From NCBI GenBank assembly GCA_011317545.1, contig WUJK01000012.1:1501001-1565000 (forward strand): DNA of 64,000 nt. The letters are read 5' to 3'. Source of the DNA: Coniella vitis (lineage: Eukaryota > Ascomycota > Sordariomycetes > Diaporthales > Schizoparmaceae). Below are positions 45,526-55,937 of the stretch, one piece after another. The stretch's first letter is position 1. Every line of letters begins with the position of its first letter. Below the pieces are notes generated by a model, which searched no databases, was not told where the DNA came from, and was given only the letters and a program-made list of their open reading frames with translations. The translations under genes and the position numbers were made by a program.

Positions 45526-46707
45526 TCAAGACTGGGCCACTGCCTCGTAAGAAGGCGACCAGCCCAGATGCAGATCAAGCCAAACAGACGTAGCGAGGAT
45601 CAGTGTCCTGGTAGCTTCATCCACAACCTTGACATCTCCTCCGACCCTGGGACTCCTGGTGGAGGAGGAGGAGTCAGCGGGATCGACGTATGTATTCTTG
45701 ATCTGTAGACACGATGCGTCCAGCGTGGCGAGCACGGCATGACGGCGCGCTGACGGGTCAATCATGCTGAAATTGAACGAGGCCGCGGCGCCGCCTTGTT
45801 GTCCTCCTCCTCCTCCTCCTCCTCCTGCTGCTGCTGCTGCTGCTGTTGTGGCAGTCGAGAACCCCGTTGCTGTCGAAGCCATTGTCGCTGTCAACTGAAG
45901 CTGCATGCTACCGAGAAGGGGCGATGAGCTGGATGCTCTGTGTCTTGGAGCAACCCATCGTGAGATATGCTCGAGCCCATACTGGTCCACATGCAGGAAT
46001 TCAAAGGACCCGTTGGCGCGTCTCGAAGCCGTCCAGGCGCGGCCGTCTCGGGTGAGGATGGTGTTTGCACCTGGGCGCAGCACGGCGAGGACTGTGCCGT
46101 GGGTGACTTGTTGCAGACATGGGAGCATCTTGCCGAGTATATCCTCCTCGGTCAGTTGACAGCCGCTGTTCTTGCTTTTGACGTTGTCGTCGTCGTCGTT
46201 GTCGTCGTGGTCCGTTCTGACTAGTAAAATGTCGTTTTTATCCATGTGCATGCCCTTGTTCTTTTTCTTGTTGCTGCTGCTGCTAATATCCCCGCAGCTC
46301 TTGATCCTCTTGAGCTGCCTTTTCACCACAGACACGAGACGTCGCGGATCCCCTGGCGGCGTCAGCGAGACGACATCGATACAGGGCCCAAAGTGCCGCC
46401 CATCAGCCGCCTGCTGCTGCTGCAGCTGGACATAGAGCCGCGGTCGAAGGTGCTTGAGAACCAGGGTCTTGTCGATGAAAACAGGAGCGGGATATGCCAA
46501 GGCGTAGGTGGTGCGGTTGTTGACGGCGGCGGTGGCGGCGGCCATGGCGGCAGCGCCCTGACTCTTTGAGCCCTTGCGTTTCCGGCGTGCCGTTGTGGTG
46601 CTGCTGGTGGTGGTAGTAGTAGCAGAGGAGGATGAGGATCGGGGTGTCTCGGAGGAGTCGGACAGGGCGTTGTGCCGCGGTGATGACGGCAGGGACGGCT
46701 GTGCCAT
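45526..46707 (-). CDS. conserved fungal protein of unknown function, low-complexity rich
   Basis: Single exon, 393 aa from the ATG at 46707 (good context, A at -3). An ATG at 46782 would add 25 residues. After a Ser/Thr-rich N-terminus and a basic patch (ARRKRKGSKSQ) come the conserved pieces: a proline-rich strand (ALAYPAPVFIDKTLVLKHLRPRLYVQLQ), then FEFLHVDQYGLEHISRWV, and FNFSMIDPSARRHAVLATL followed by a short hydrophobic strand and a WLDLHLGWS end. This pattern occurs in uncharacterised Pezizomycotina proteins, and the last part could be a small beta-domain. Poly-Ala and poly-Gly runs come from adjacent (CTG)n and (CCT)n tracts at 45802-45846. I do not recognise a function; no signal peptide or TM is visible. 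Confidence 0.72.
   Translation of the reverse strand: MAQPSLPSSPRHNALSDSSETPRSSSSSATTTTTSSTTTARRKRKGSKSQGAAAMAAATAAVNNRTTYALAYPAPVFIDKTLVLKHLRPRLYVQLQQQQAADGRHFGPCIDVVSLTPPGDPRRLVSVVKRQLKRIKSCGDISSSSNKKKNKGMHMDKNDILLVRTDHDDNDDDDNVKSKNSGCQLTEEDILGKMLPCLQQVTHGTVLAVLRPGANTILTRDGRAWTASRRANGSFEFLHVDQYGLEHISRWVAPRHRASSSSPLLGSMQLQLTATMASTATGFSTATTAAAAAAGGGGGGGGQQGGAAASFNFSMIDPSARRHAVLATLDASCLQIKNTYVDPADSSSSTRSPRVGGDVKVVDEATRTLILATSVWLDLHLGWSPSYEAVAQS
45802..45846. repeat. compound (CCT)n(CTG)n coding repeat
   Basis: About eight CCT units followed by about seven CTG units, coding poly-Gly and poly-Ala on the minus strand. Confidence 0.85.
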
Positions 46708-49571
46708 TGTATTTGTCCCAATGTTGTTGTTATGTTGGAACAAAGTCCAAGATGAAAGTGAACTGGTGATACTTGGTCTCATTGGGTTACTGGAACAAGC
46801 TGTTCCAAATCCAGGGACAGAGCCAGATTTGGGAAGAAGCACGAGCAGGATGGATAATGTGAGGGAGTCTCTTCTGCTTTGAAGGCCACGCGTGCCAACA
46901 GTTCTCTCAATACAGGGAGATCAAAGAGAAAAAAGAGAAAGAGAAAAAAAAAAAAGAAAATGGAGCCCTGGTCTTGAGGCTGCGCAATTTATTGGGCTGG
47001 CAAGTGAGACTGAGAGACAGCATATGAATATGTATATGTGCTGAGTCCCATATAATATATCTTTGGCTAGGTCGTCATAAGGCAGCTGGTTGACTGCAGG
47101 GTTAGGTCCAAAGACACCAAGTTTCGAGGAGATGGGCCAACATATAATTGGACCGACTCCGTGCTGATGCTGGCACTGTTGTATGCAACAGCGCAAAGAG
47201 CCCGTTTCTAAATATGACAGCGCCATGTGAATATGGACTCTCGTCTTTTGATGCAGATCGGTGATGATGTGAGCCCCAGCCATACATATCAAGGTCTGTA
47301 GCCGACGTTTCTATGCCCAACGTTTCCCAGAGTGAGTTCTCCAGACTGCCCACCCACACCCGCTTGTCCAACGGAAAGACTAGGACTAACAATACTTGGG
47401 TTGTGCTGTGCTGTGCTCTGCTGGGCCTGGCTTGGCTATACATGATCGTCGCCAGTGGGTCCAGTCCGCGATATATATCCCAGCTGGTATAATGCACCAG
47501 ACGTCGGCGCCAACTCTCAGACAGACACACAACCCGCAAACAGTCGTCAGCAGTGTGTAGTGGCGTTTGGCGCGGAATGGGGCTGTCAGGTATACAGTAT
47601 ACACACTGACTGACGAGTGACTGGTACATAAAAAAAGAAACATTCTCGGGGTAGTAAGTAGAACGCACTCACTACATTGCTCGATCCTACGCCTAGAAAG
47701 AAAAACAAGAGATGAAGAAATATTCTTTCACTTTCCAAAATAGGTTTATGCATGCTGGAATGAATTCTGAAACTACGGCCATCTTTGACTACCCGAATCT
47801 TTAGTTATCCCCCCCCTCCTCCTCCTCCTCCTCCTCCTCCTCCACCGCCACCACCAACTCCCGGAAACCCAGCACGCCCCCCCCCCCCCAACGATATAAA
47901 AGTAAGCACATATACTATACAGACTTGCATCATTCCAATAGTCCTACTATGTAACAAGTACTGTACAGCCCCCTCACAATAGGTACTTATTCCTTCCGGC
48001 CCCCCCAAATCCTTCCGTTCCGTTCTTCCCGCGGCCCCACCCACCCATCTTTTATACATAGTACAAAACATACAGTACACGTGCAAACAAGAACTTTTCG
48101 AATTCGTTTGGCATTGAGCACCAGTTTCCTTATTTTCTTTTTCCTCTGTTGCACCTGACCTTGACCTTGACACATGACATTTTACATGTACTTGTCTCTA
48201 CCTATGGACTTATAGTACTGTGCTCTCTCTTTTTTTTTTTGGTAAAAGAAATCTTAGGCTGCCCCTCGGCTCGCTCGGAGGCTTCAAAAGTTCTCTAAAC
48301 ATCGATGGAGACCTTTATCGTACTGCTTATTTGAATAAAGAACAAGTTGGAAGCTATCTGCGGTCCGCTGAAGGAAAAAGAAAAAAAGATCGTGTAAGCT
48401 GGCTTGCGGAATAAGAATTCAAGAACACCCCCCACCGCCACCTAAAAAGAAACCAAAACACCAAAGGGAGTTACAAATCCAAGCCGGGAACTGTTTCAAA
48501 CGAGAGTATGGGAAATGTCTAGATTCATGGCGTAAGCTCTCCTCTGAACATGCAATTTACTTTACTCCTCAGGCTGCCAGGCTTACTCATTGTGACTATC
48601 TACCTGCACATGTATTTTCAGTGTCTAATCAGCCTCCTCGGCCTGCTTCATACACGTCTTACAGGATTTCTACACACTAAATAAGCGACCCGATGCTCCG
48701 AGATATTGATATATTTTCCCTGCAGTGTAAAATAAAAGCTCAAGTACCGGTACCCTTCTTACCAGTCCAGCTGTTTACGTTCGCGGCATCATACCGTTCC
48801 AGGCCATCCCAGTCCTCAACACACCCGAACGCTGATCTGCAACAACCGATCCGCCAAGAAGCTTGCGGTCCTTGATGGGACGGCCGATTCGCCCTTACTT
48901 CTCCAAAGCATGAAGCCCTTAAAGAAGCCCTAACGGATTGCTTGCTTGCTTGGCCTCGCCTAGCCTCAGCGCAGGCATCTTGGCAGAGGCCGCCGTGAAG
49001 GTCGACCGAGCTGACAGGGTAGGGTATGGCTGAAGGGACTTGGATCTGCCTCTTCTCCTTTGCCTAAAGAAGCAAAATGGGGGCTACTTGACATATCACG
49101 AGCCTGCTCCGGTGGTCTACTAGATCAGTTGAAGACCTCTTCTTTCATGTCCACGCTAGATATGTCAGCTGCACCCTGGAACCACAGTGGGAGTTGCTGT
49201 TGGCCGAGTATTCCGAGGCTAACCCGCCTTGCACAGGCTCATGCAGCCAGCCACACGATCGCACAACATCATTGTCACTTGCTGGCTGTCATCTTATTTC
49301 GAAACCGAGTCTTCCATTCTGAATGTTGGGCCGTGGTCTTGTCAAATAATCATGATTTTCTTTTGGGGTGTCATCTCAACATGTGCTAAAGACAACGGCC
49401 CCGGTAGTGACGACGAATTCGTCCACATTTCGGATGATTTTCAAACACAACGTTTTCCATCCGTGAACTCCAGTGCTGTTACCGCATATCGACGAACCGC
49501 AAAACAAAACAAAAAAATAGCAATGTGCTTTCTGTCCTCCAAAATCTCCAGCCAAGGCGAGTGACTGGGAC
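46708..49571. other. 2.9-kb intergenic region
   Basis: No supported gene. It contains A-rich purine tracts near 46920-46960, the C8(CCT)n tract near 47.81 kb, another C-run near 47879-47890 and a T-run near 48230. Frames such as the Pro-rich one at 47785 are only translated repeat. Confidence 0.5.
47809..47843. repeat. C-run plus (CCT)9 homopyrimidine tract
   Basis: Eight C residues run into about nine CCT units, a 35-nt perfect polypyrimidine stretch capable in principle of triplex or slipped structures. It is non-coding. Confidence 0.85.
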
Positions 49572-50268
49572 TCAGGACCGACTCTTGCTCAGCTCACTCT
49601 GAGCGGTAGCAGTGGGGCCTCCCTTGACGCGGTCGCCGGCAACCTTCTTCTCGCCCTCGGTGATGTCGTGCAAGTTCTGCGAATTGATGGGCTCGCCAGC
49701 GTGCTTCTGAGCCTGGGCGGTCGGTCCACCGGCGATGGGCTCAGCCTGACCCGTAAGCTGAGACTCGGCATGCGTAATGCGAGAAATAGTCTCTGAATCG
49801 AGTTTGCCCGAGTGCGTCTCCTGCAAGGCTGACTGTCAGCATTGGGCCCTATCATAGAAAGAAAGCACCTGAACGACTTACTCCTGCGGCAGATTTAGCA
49901 GCCAGGCTCTCAGCAAAAGCCGCAGGTCCGCCAGCGATGGGTGCATCTTGCGAGGTGATCTTGGTCTCGCCCTTGGTAATGTCAGAGACGACGTTGCCCT
50001 GGAGGACCTCGCCAGCGTGCTTTTGGGCCTGTGCAGTTGGGCCGCCCCTGACTGGCTCGGGGTGTCCGGTGATCTCGTTCTCCTTCTTGGTGACGTCGTG
50101 AATGAATTGCGAGTTGACGGTAGTCTGGGCCATCTTGGTTGATGAGTGGAACGAGGATCTGATGCGCAGTGTTTGTGGGAGGCTTGTGGGTGCTGCAGTC
50201 CGAGAAATCGTGGAGGCTGATGCGAAGAGAGCGCGAGAAGAGGCAATGAGGGGGCGAGTGGCCGACAT
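49572..50268 (-). CDS. SMP-repeat (seed maturation/LEA-like) protein, probably mitochondrial
   Basis: Two exons, 50268-49882 and 49820-49572 (61-nt intron, phase 0), give 211 aa. The first 45 residues are rich in Arg, Ser and Ala without acids and end in RIRSSFHSSTK, consistent with a mitochondrial presequence; an internal ATG (MAQTTVNSQF) could give a cytosolic form. The rest is four tandem copies of a hydrophilic unit built as E-x-x-I/V-T...P-x-x-GGPTAxAQKHAGE, the SMP domain of plant late-embryogenesis proteins. Visible copies are HPEPVRGGPTAQAQKHAGE, DAPIAGGPAAFAESLA, AEPIAGGPTAQAQKHAGE and KGGPTATAQSEL. Such proteins protect against desiccation or stress and are often spore-associated; that role is inferred. 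A TATA box lies 170 nt upstream. Confidence 0.88.
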
Positions 50269-50436
50269 GTTGGAGTTGCTTGATATAGCTGGGTATCGAT
50301 TGTGCTCTTGCCAAATATATGTGTGCTGCCTAAACAGAGATTTCCTCCTTCTTGCTGATTCGGGATATTGTGGTGTGTGTGTTCTATTCTATCAGGCTAG
50401 GCAGTCACTCCTAGGGTCGGTTGGTGTTGGCTTTGT

Positions 50437-50444
50437 CTTATATA
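50437..50444 (-). promoter_or_regulatory. TATA box of SMP/LEA-like gene
   Basis: A perfect TATATAAG on the minus strand, about 170 nt upstream of the start codon. TATA-containing promoters are common in stress-inducible fungal genes, which fits the product. Confidence 0.45.
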
Positions 50445-51697
50445 TCAGAATAGAGCAACGGATGTTAATCATTGGCCAATGATGACGTCGAAGACACTGT
50501 GACTTCACTACTCCACCCACAAGAAGAAAGCAGCAAGTGTAGCTGACGCAAGAAACGCATTACCCGCCTTCTGTAAGTGCACAAATGTGGTCAAAAACAA
50601 TTTCATTACATGAAAATTTCAAATGTCTACGACGTCAGTGCCCTATCTCATACGAGCAAGTTGCATATGAGCCCCCAATAAAAGAAACGCTCAAGGCAGC
50701 GAGCACCGAGAATGCCAAGTGGGAGCGACCTAATAGCTCGTGGTTCTGATGGATCATTACCAACTTGTGTATCCTAAACTGTCTAACAATCCATCTCACT
50801 TGCGCTGATGGCAAGAAGTGCATGGATAGATTAGAACGGGTAACATTATCTTGAGCTATCAGCTGGTCGTAACTCGCTCCTCGCCACTCGTATCAAGGAT
50901 ATCCACCATCTTACTGGAACTCCCAGCGCCCCTATTATTGAATCATGAGATATCATGCATGACGAGACGTCAAGCCATCAATAATCGAAATGGTCCTGAC
51001 TAAATGTCAATGATGCTCACAGTCGACACTATACGCCCCTTGGTTCTGGTCCTGCCACACTCTCTTTCTATATATAGAAAAGACACCGTCTTCGTACCAT
51101 CTTTTGCCAGTGTTGCCTCTTTCCTCTAGTCAGAAGAATGGAAAATGGTTGCATACACAACAGAAGTGACAGTCTCGCGCTCGAACAGCTCTTTGCGAAT
51201 CCGCTAAAGAGTGTAAGAGGAACAACAAGAGTTGATGCAACTGCATGAGTTACACTTGATGCTGTGACTGTCAAGTTTTTCGGATGTTCCCTTACGAACG
51301 GCGCATCACCTAGGTATATAGTTACATGATTTTGATAGAAAACTATGACTGTTGTTTACCCGTGGCGCTCTTTATTGGGAATTCCTAACTGAGCCCGTCG
51401 AATCCAAAGTGGCCTTTCCCCTTAGGTTGCCTTTGCCCAACTGTTGGACAACTTGTACAATCCCAGAGCCTTGAAAAGATTATATAGCAATAGTTGTGGA
51501 TTAAATATGTAGTACCCCGTGCACTAGATTGTAGTATGTATTTCCTAAATCGCACAAAAGCTCATTCCTTTGTACCTTGACTTCTACAAATTCCTGGAGG
51601 TCCCAAAGTAGACTCTGAATGTGAGGATGTAGACTGTACGTATCCTTCGCATAAGTAGACACCTAGGGAGCATGGAGATTGACGTGTCGGCAGAGGT
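50445..51697. other. intergenic A+T-rich region
   Basis: No gene or RNA is supported. It may hold decayed upstream parts of the GMC relic that I cannot recognise. Confidence 0.45.
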
Positions 51698-52119
51698 CTG
51701 CCTGAATATGGGATCAATACTGTCGTCGTCCTTCCTGGCGTCGGCCGAAATGTCCAAGATCAACTCAATACCCTTGGTCTAACCTAGGCAACATTCAGCA
51801 ACTGACGAGGCATAGGCAGACCTCACCACCAAATCTTGTGGCGCAGGTTTTGTGCACGTAGGAATTGCGGGATCTAGTGAGGTGCGCCATGCCTGAGCAT
51901 TCATAGCCGCGTCGAACTAAGCCCATCGGCTCGGCTGACATGATGTCGCGGGAATTGGGCAGGGTTGTCGACAAGAGGTTGCGGGTGTATGGGACGCATA
52001 ACGTTCGGGTGGTAGATGCTTCGGTGCTGCCATTGCAGGTTAGCAATCATCTTACGTGGATGCTGTATGCCGTGGCAGAGAGGGTGACAGTTCTGGGCAG
52101 GTCGAAAGCCGCTGTGTGA
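51698..52119 (+). pseudogene. relic of a GMC oxidoreductase
   Basis: Two recognisable fragments of an FAD-dependent glucose-methanol-choline oxidoreductase lie on the + strand in different frames. The first (51698-51782) reads EYGINTVVVLPGVGRNVQDQ, the segment after the FAD domain that usually reads DLPGVGxNLQDH. The second (about 51922-52119) reads PIGSADMMSRELG, then VVDKRLRVYGTHNVRVVDAS and VLPLQVSNHLTWMLYAVAER, the C-terminal family signature, ending at a TGA. The 250-300 residues normally between them are gone, there is a frame change and an in-frame TAG just before the second fragment, and the N-terminal GxGxxG region is not visible. It is therefore a broken, non-functional remnant. Confidence 0.8.
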
Positions 52120-52667
52120 GGCAGCAAGGAGACAGAGCGACCTTTGATTTTGACGTGGCCAAAGTGAGTAGAGGCGAGGGCACAGAAGAGATGTTTACCT
52201 TCCAAGGGTGTGTTGCTCGGCAGCGGTGGCCAAGATTTGTAAAACTGCAAAGGAAGCACAAGACGAGGGCTTTGGCCTGGCATTCAGACCCTGCATTGAC
52301 TGGCAAGTGGTGCGGTGTGGTATGCTCTTGCCCCTTCGCATGGAGCTACCTGGAGTATGTACTCCCTGGTATCCGGTACGCTGCGGGTGCCTAGAACCGC
52401 CAAAGCAGAGCCGGTGCCGGCGCAATGCTCTTGCAGTATTTTGACCGTCACGCCAACCGTTGCCACTTCCTAAAAGAGCAAAGCTGGCCCGCCAATATGC
52501 CCAACCTTGTTCCATCGGGACCAGGATCGTACTGTACTGCGATCGATATTCTGGCACGACCAAAAAAGAGATGCTGTACCTTCCATGACGGTGCAAGCAC
52601 CGGCCTCAAGGAAACCGACAGCCATGGACAAACGTAACTTTCGACTGCCCATTCGGCCATTCCAGCC
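52120..52667. other. gap between GMC relic and YwbE-domain gene
   Basis: About 550 nt with overlapping short frames on both strands and no family signature. It is probably the 3' flank of the YwbE-domain gene plus decayed sequence. Confidence 0.45.
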
Positions 52668-53282
52668 TCACGCCTCGAAGTGGGTGGCAACGTGGTGCGA
52701 CACAGCAGCCTCGTCGCCTTCAAACACTCCACAGACAGGACAAGTGATGGATTGCCCCGGCCCGGAATCTGCTTGAATGGCCTCGCTAGCTGTGGAATGC
52801 TCCCCTCTGGCTCTCTGCTTCGGCTTGGCTTGCTTGACATAGGCATCCAGCCCGAGTTGCTGTCTCGGCAACTCCTGGTCGTCATAGTCGTCGTTCCCTC
52901 CTCCTCGCCCACCTCCTCGGCGCGACCGCCTACCGCCTCGCGAGCTAGAGCTTCCTTCGAAACCAAGACCCACAGCCTGCGCATCGCCTAGAGCTCCGTT
53001 GAAGCTTTCAAATACGTCCCGAGTTTCGAAATTGGAGCCAGTGCTTGGTGCGGCACCCGTTAAAGTGGAGGAAGAGGAGGCCATGCTCTGCACTCTGCCC
53101 ACGCGGCCATCTGCGAGGCGCACCTTGATCCCGCGCGGATGGTTGCCACGGGTTAACACATCACGCACGATGCCAGACACGGTACGGCCAGTAGGTTGGT
53201 CTGCCTTCAGGACAATGTTGACAGCTGCGCCAGGAAGAACAGAGGCCGTTGTGGGAACCGGGGGATGACGACGGCGATCCAT
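52668..53282 (-). CDS. YwbE-domain (DUF2196) protein with C-terminal C2H2 zinc finger
   Basis: Single exon, 204 aa from the ATG at 53282 (the frame is open further upstream but without family similarity). The N-terminal part has the YwbE/DUF2196 pattern: AVNIVLKADQPTGRTVSGIV, then TRGNHPRGIKVRLADGRVG (about 22-68). In bacteria this domain is a stand-alone protein of about 65 residues of unknown function, probably an OB/SH3-like nucleic-acid binder. A Ser-rich and RGG-rich linker follows (RGGRRSRRGGGRGGG, an RNA-binding style segment). The protein ends in a finger with spacing C-x2-C-x12-H-x3-H (Cys181, Cys184, His197, His201), similar to C2H2 or UBZ ubiquitin-binding fingers. A role in RNA or ubiquitin biology is inference. 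It is head-to-head with the TcuA-like gene, 613 nt apart. Confidence 0.82.
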   Translation of the reverse strand: MDRRRHPPVPTTASVLPGAAVNIVLKADQPTGRTVSGIVRDVLTRGNHPRGIKVRLADGRVGRVQSMASSSSTLTGAAPSTGSNFETRDVFESFNGALGDAQAVGLGFEGSSSSRGGRRSRRGGGRGGGNDDYDDQELPRQQLGLDAYVKQAKPKQRARGEHSTASEAIQADSGPGQSITCPVCGVFEGDEAAVSHHVATHFEA

Positions 53283-53895
53283 CTTGGCTCTTTCAAGGTG
53301 AATCGAGACGTGTTCGGTGAGGAAACAAGATGACAGTGCTGCCTTTTTCGATGCTAACTTCTGGCGATTCAGGAGGCTTAGAATCCTGTTGAGCAAGGGA
53401 ATAGAATACGCGGACATTAGTTGGTGTGACGTTGGTGTTTGGCCTCTAAAAAGGCTTTCTCTGCACAGTACGAATAAGCTATATAGGCACGGAGCTGGGC
53501 CCTGGCAAGTGACCAATCCTAAGTGGGAACCTACTCTCAAAGTCGTATCTTGCCATGATGCAACGACTCAGCCACGGCCAAGTTCATATAGTTGTATGTC
53601 GGCCGCTCTATAAAGCACACCGGGAACGGATATTTGCTTTCACAGAGGTGAAGGAGTTATGGCCAGAAGAAGTCGAATCCAAGCCGTGGACAGAGCCTGC
53701 GACATCTCTATCCATGCAGCTCTCTTCCCCGCAGCCGGTGCCGCATCGGGTTCCAGTTTCGCCTCCGTGATCAACGCAGCGTGATATTGCCGATTATTTA
53801 TGGCTCAACTGCAGGGCAGTTTTGCATTCTTTTCTGTCTCGAGGGGTTTTTTTTTCTGACAGAATACCTTGCAAGCCCACATCGAGTCACCAATT
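53283..53895. promoter_or_regulatory. bidirectional promoter region, YwbE gene and TcuA-like gene
   Basis: 613 nt between two divergent starts. TATA-like strings occur at about 53479 (minus-strand sense) and TATAAAG at 53610 (plus-strand sense); neither is proven. Confidence 0.4.
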
Positions 53896-55503
53896 ATGAC
53901 GCAACGGCCAATATCCCTCTTTGGACAGCAATGGGATGTGGTCGTCGTGGGAGGGGGAAATGCGGGCTTCAGCGCTGCCACATCCGCCGCCGAGACGCTC
54001 ACACAGCGAGGCACAAAGCCACGTGTTCTCCTCATCGACAAGTGTCCAGAGTCCTGGGCAGGTGGTAATAGCTACTTCACAGCGGGTGCCATGCGTTGCG
54101 TTCACAGTGGACTATCAGACGTCTTGCCGCTCGTCAACAATGTGGATGCGCAGCTTGCAGACAAGATCGACTTGGACCCCTATACAGACAAGGACTTCCT
54201 CCATGACATGCACCGCGTGACAGACGGCCGATATGACCGGGACCTCGGCAGGACGTTGGTGGATGACAGCAATAGCACGATCAAGTGGCTTGCTGGGCAT
54301 GGCGTGCGATTCCAGCTCAGCTTCAACCGGCAGGCGTACAAGATTGGGGACCGCTTCAAGTTCTGGGGCGGCATGTGTCTCAAGACAGAAGACGGCGGCA
54401 AGGGGCTGGTAGAAGACCACAGACGAGCCGCCTATCGAGCTGGCGTTACCGTGGTGTACAACACTGCTGCCACAAGGATCGTGACAAACTCGCGCACGGG
54501 GGCCTTTGAAGCTGTCGAAGTGGTGGGCAAGAACGACAGCTTTGACGGAGCCGCTACTGCTACTATGGTACGGGCCAAAGCACTCATCTTGGCGGCTGGC
54601 GGCTTCGAGTCCAACCCTCGCATGAGAGCGCAGTTTCTGGGTCATGGCTGGGACCTGGGCCATGTTCGAGGCACGCCGTACAACACGGGCGAAGTTCTGG
54701 AAATCGCCATCCGGGACTTGAGCGCACAACAGGCGGGGCACTGGAGTGGCTGCCATAGCGTGGCATGGGACGCCGACAGCCCTGCGGATAGTGGCAATCG
54801 GAAGACTTCGAATGAGTTTACAAAGAGCGGGTATCCGCTGGGCATTAGCATCAACCGGCGCGGTGAGAGATTCTTTGATGAAGGAAGCGATATTCGAAAT
54901 TATACTTATGCAAAGTTTGGCAAGGCTATCTTGGGACAGCCTGGCGGTGTGGCTTTCCAGGTCTGGGACAGCCAGGGAATTCCATGGTTGAGGAGCGAGG
55001 AATACCGGGACGAAGTAGTGCGAAAGACGCACGGCGACACCATCGAGGAGCTTGCGAGCAAGCTAGAAAAGAGCGAGGGGCTGGAGAGTGCGCAGCGGTT
55101 TGTGGCTACGGTGCGAGAATACAACGAAGCCGTGTCGTCTCACCGTCAAGAGCACCCGAATCTGCAATGGGACCCCTCCGTAAAGGACGGGCTGTCCACC
55201 CAGTCGTCGACAAAATCCTTACAGATTGCCAAGTCGAATTGGGCGTTACCGTTGGACCAGGGGCCGTTCATGGCCGTCAAGGTCTGCTGCGGCGTGACGT
55301 TTACGTTTGGTGGACTTGCTATTGAGCCCAAGACGGCAGCTGTTGTATCCAGCGCTACAGGGGCGGCTATACCCGGTGTCTTTTGCTGTGGTGAAATGGT
55401 GGGCGGGCTGTTTTATGAGAATTACCCTGGAGGGAGCGGTTTGACTTCGGGTGCCACCTTTGGGCGCAGAGCCGGAATCAATGCGGCTGCTCTGGTTGAG
55501 TCT
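53896..55503 (+). CDS. FAD-dependent dehydrogenase, tricarballylate dehydrogenase (TcuA)/fumarate-reductase-like
   Basis: Single exon, 536 aa, ending at the TGA at 55504-55506. The ATG at 53896 was chosen because upstream in-frame starts are non-ATG. A Rossmann FAD motif lies near the N-terminus (WDVVVVGGGNAGFSAA), followed by the second FAD-contact stretch KALILAAGGFESNP. The fumarate-reductase/succinate-dehydrogenase flavoprotein layout ends with FGGLAIEPKTAAV, IPGVFCCGEMVGGLF and NYPGGSGLTSGATFGRRAG, the C-terminal FAD-binding block. The closest named family is TcuA, which oxidises tricarballylate to aconitate; in fungi the true substrate may be another dicarboxylic or cyclic compound. No signal peptide, so probably cytosolic. 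The absence of introns contrasts with most neighbours, but this alone does not show horizontal transfer. Confidence 0.87.
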
Positions 55504-55506
55504 TGA

Positions 55507-55937
55507 CCGTGATCATACTGCTAAAGTCATGGTGGTACAGGACTTTTATACATTGCAGCGATTGGTACGGATGGCGACTTGACGAAAGAAGGTCACATCA
55601 CAGTAGCATGTTCCAGTCGTGTTGTGATCAGTTTCCTGTTTGGACGGACCGCAGAACAATGCAAAAGGAACAATACGTTCTTTTGGCAGAAGCTACAGGT
55701 TGGGTACAAAAGTACATCGAGACAGTGGGTATAGCAAGGACCACAGATGTCGACACAGAGACTCGCAGAAACAACAAGAAGAATCTTGAGCCAACACCCA
55801 AATAGATGTTTCCTTCTCAGCCAGCAGTGCCACCTACTTATTCGATAAACACGTGCAGCAGCTCGTTGGCCAACCCGTGCCTTATACTCACTTTACCACG
55901 ATTTGGCATATAGTCGGAAATTTTCAAAAGGGCAAAG
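55507..55937. other. intergenic region
   Basis: 431 nt holding the 3' flank of the TcuA-like gene and the promoter of the aspartic protease. Nothing else is recognised. Confidence 0.5.

Noticed and set aside
47785..47982. Proline-rich 65-codon frame
   Set aside because: It is a translation of the (CCT)n microsatellite.
53869..53895. Upstream extension of the TcuA-like flavoprotein
   Set aside because: It begins with TTG; the ATG at 53896 is just upstream of the FAD motif.
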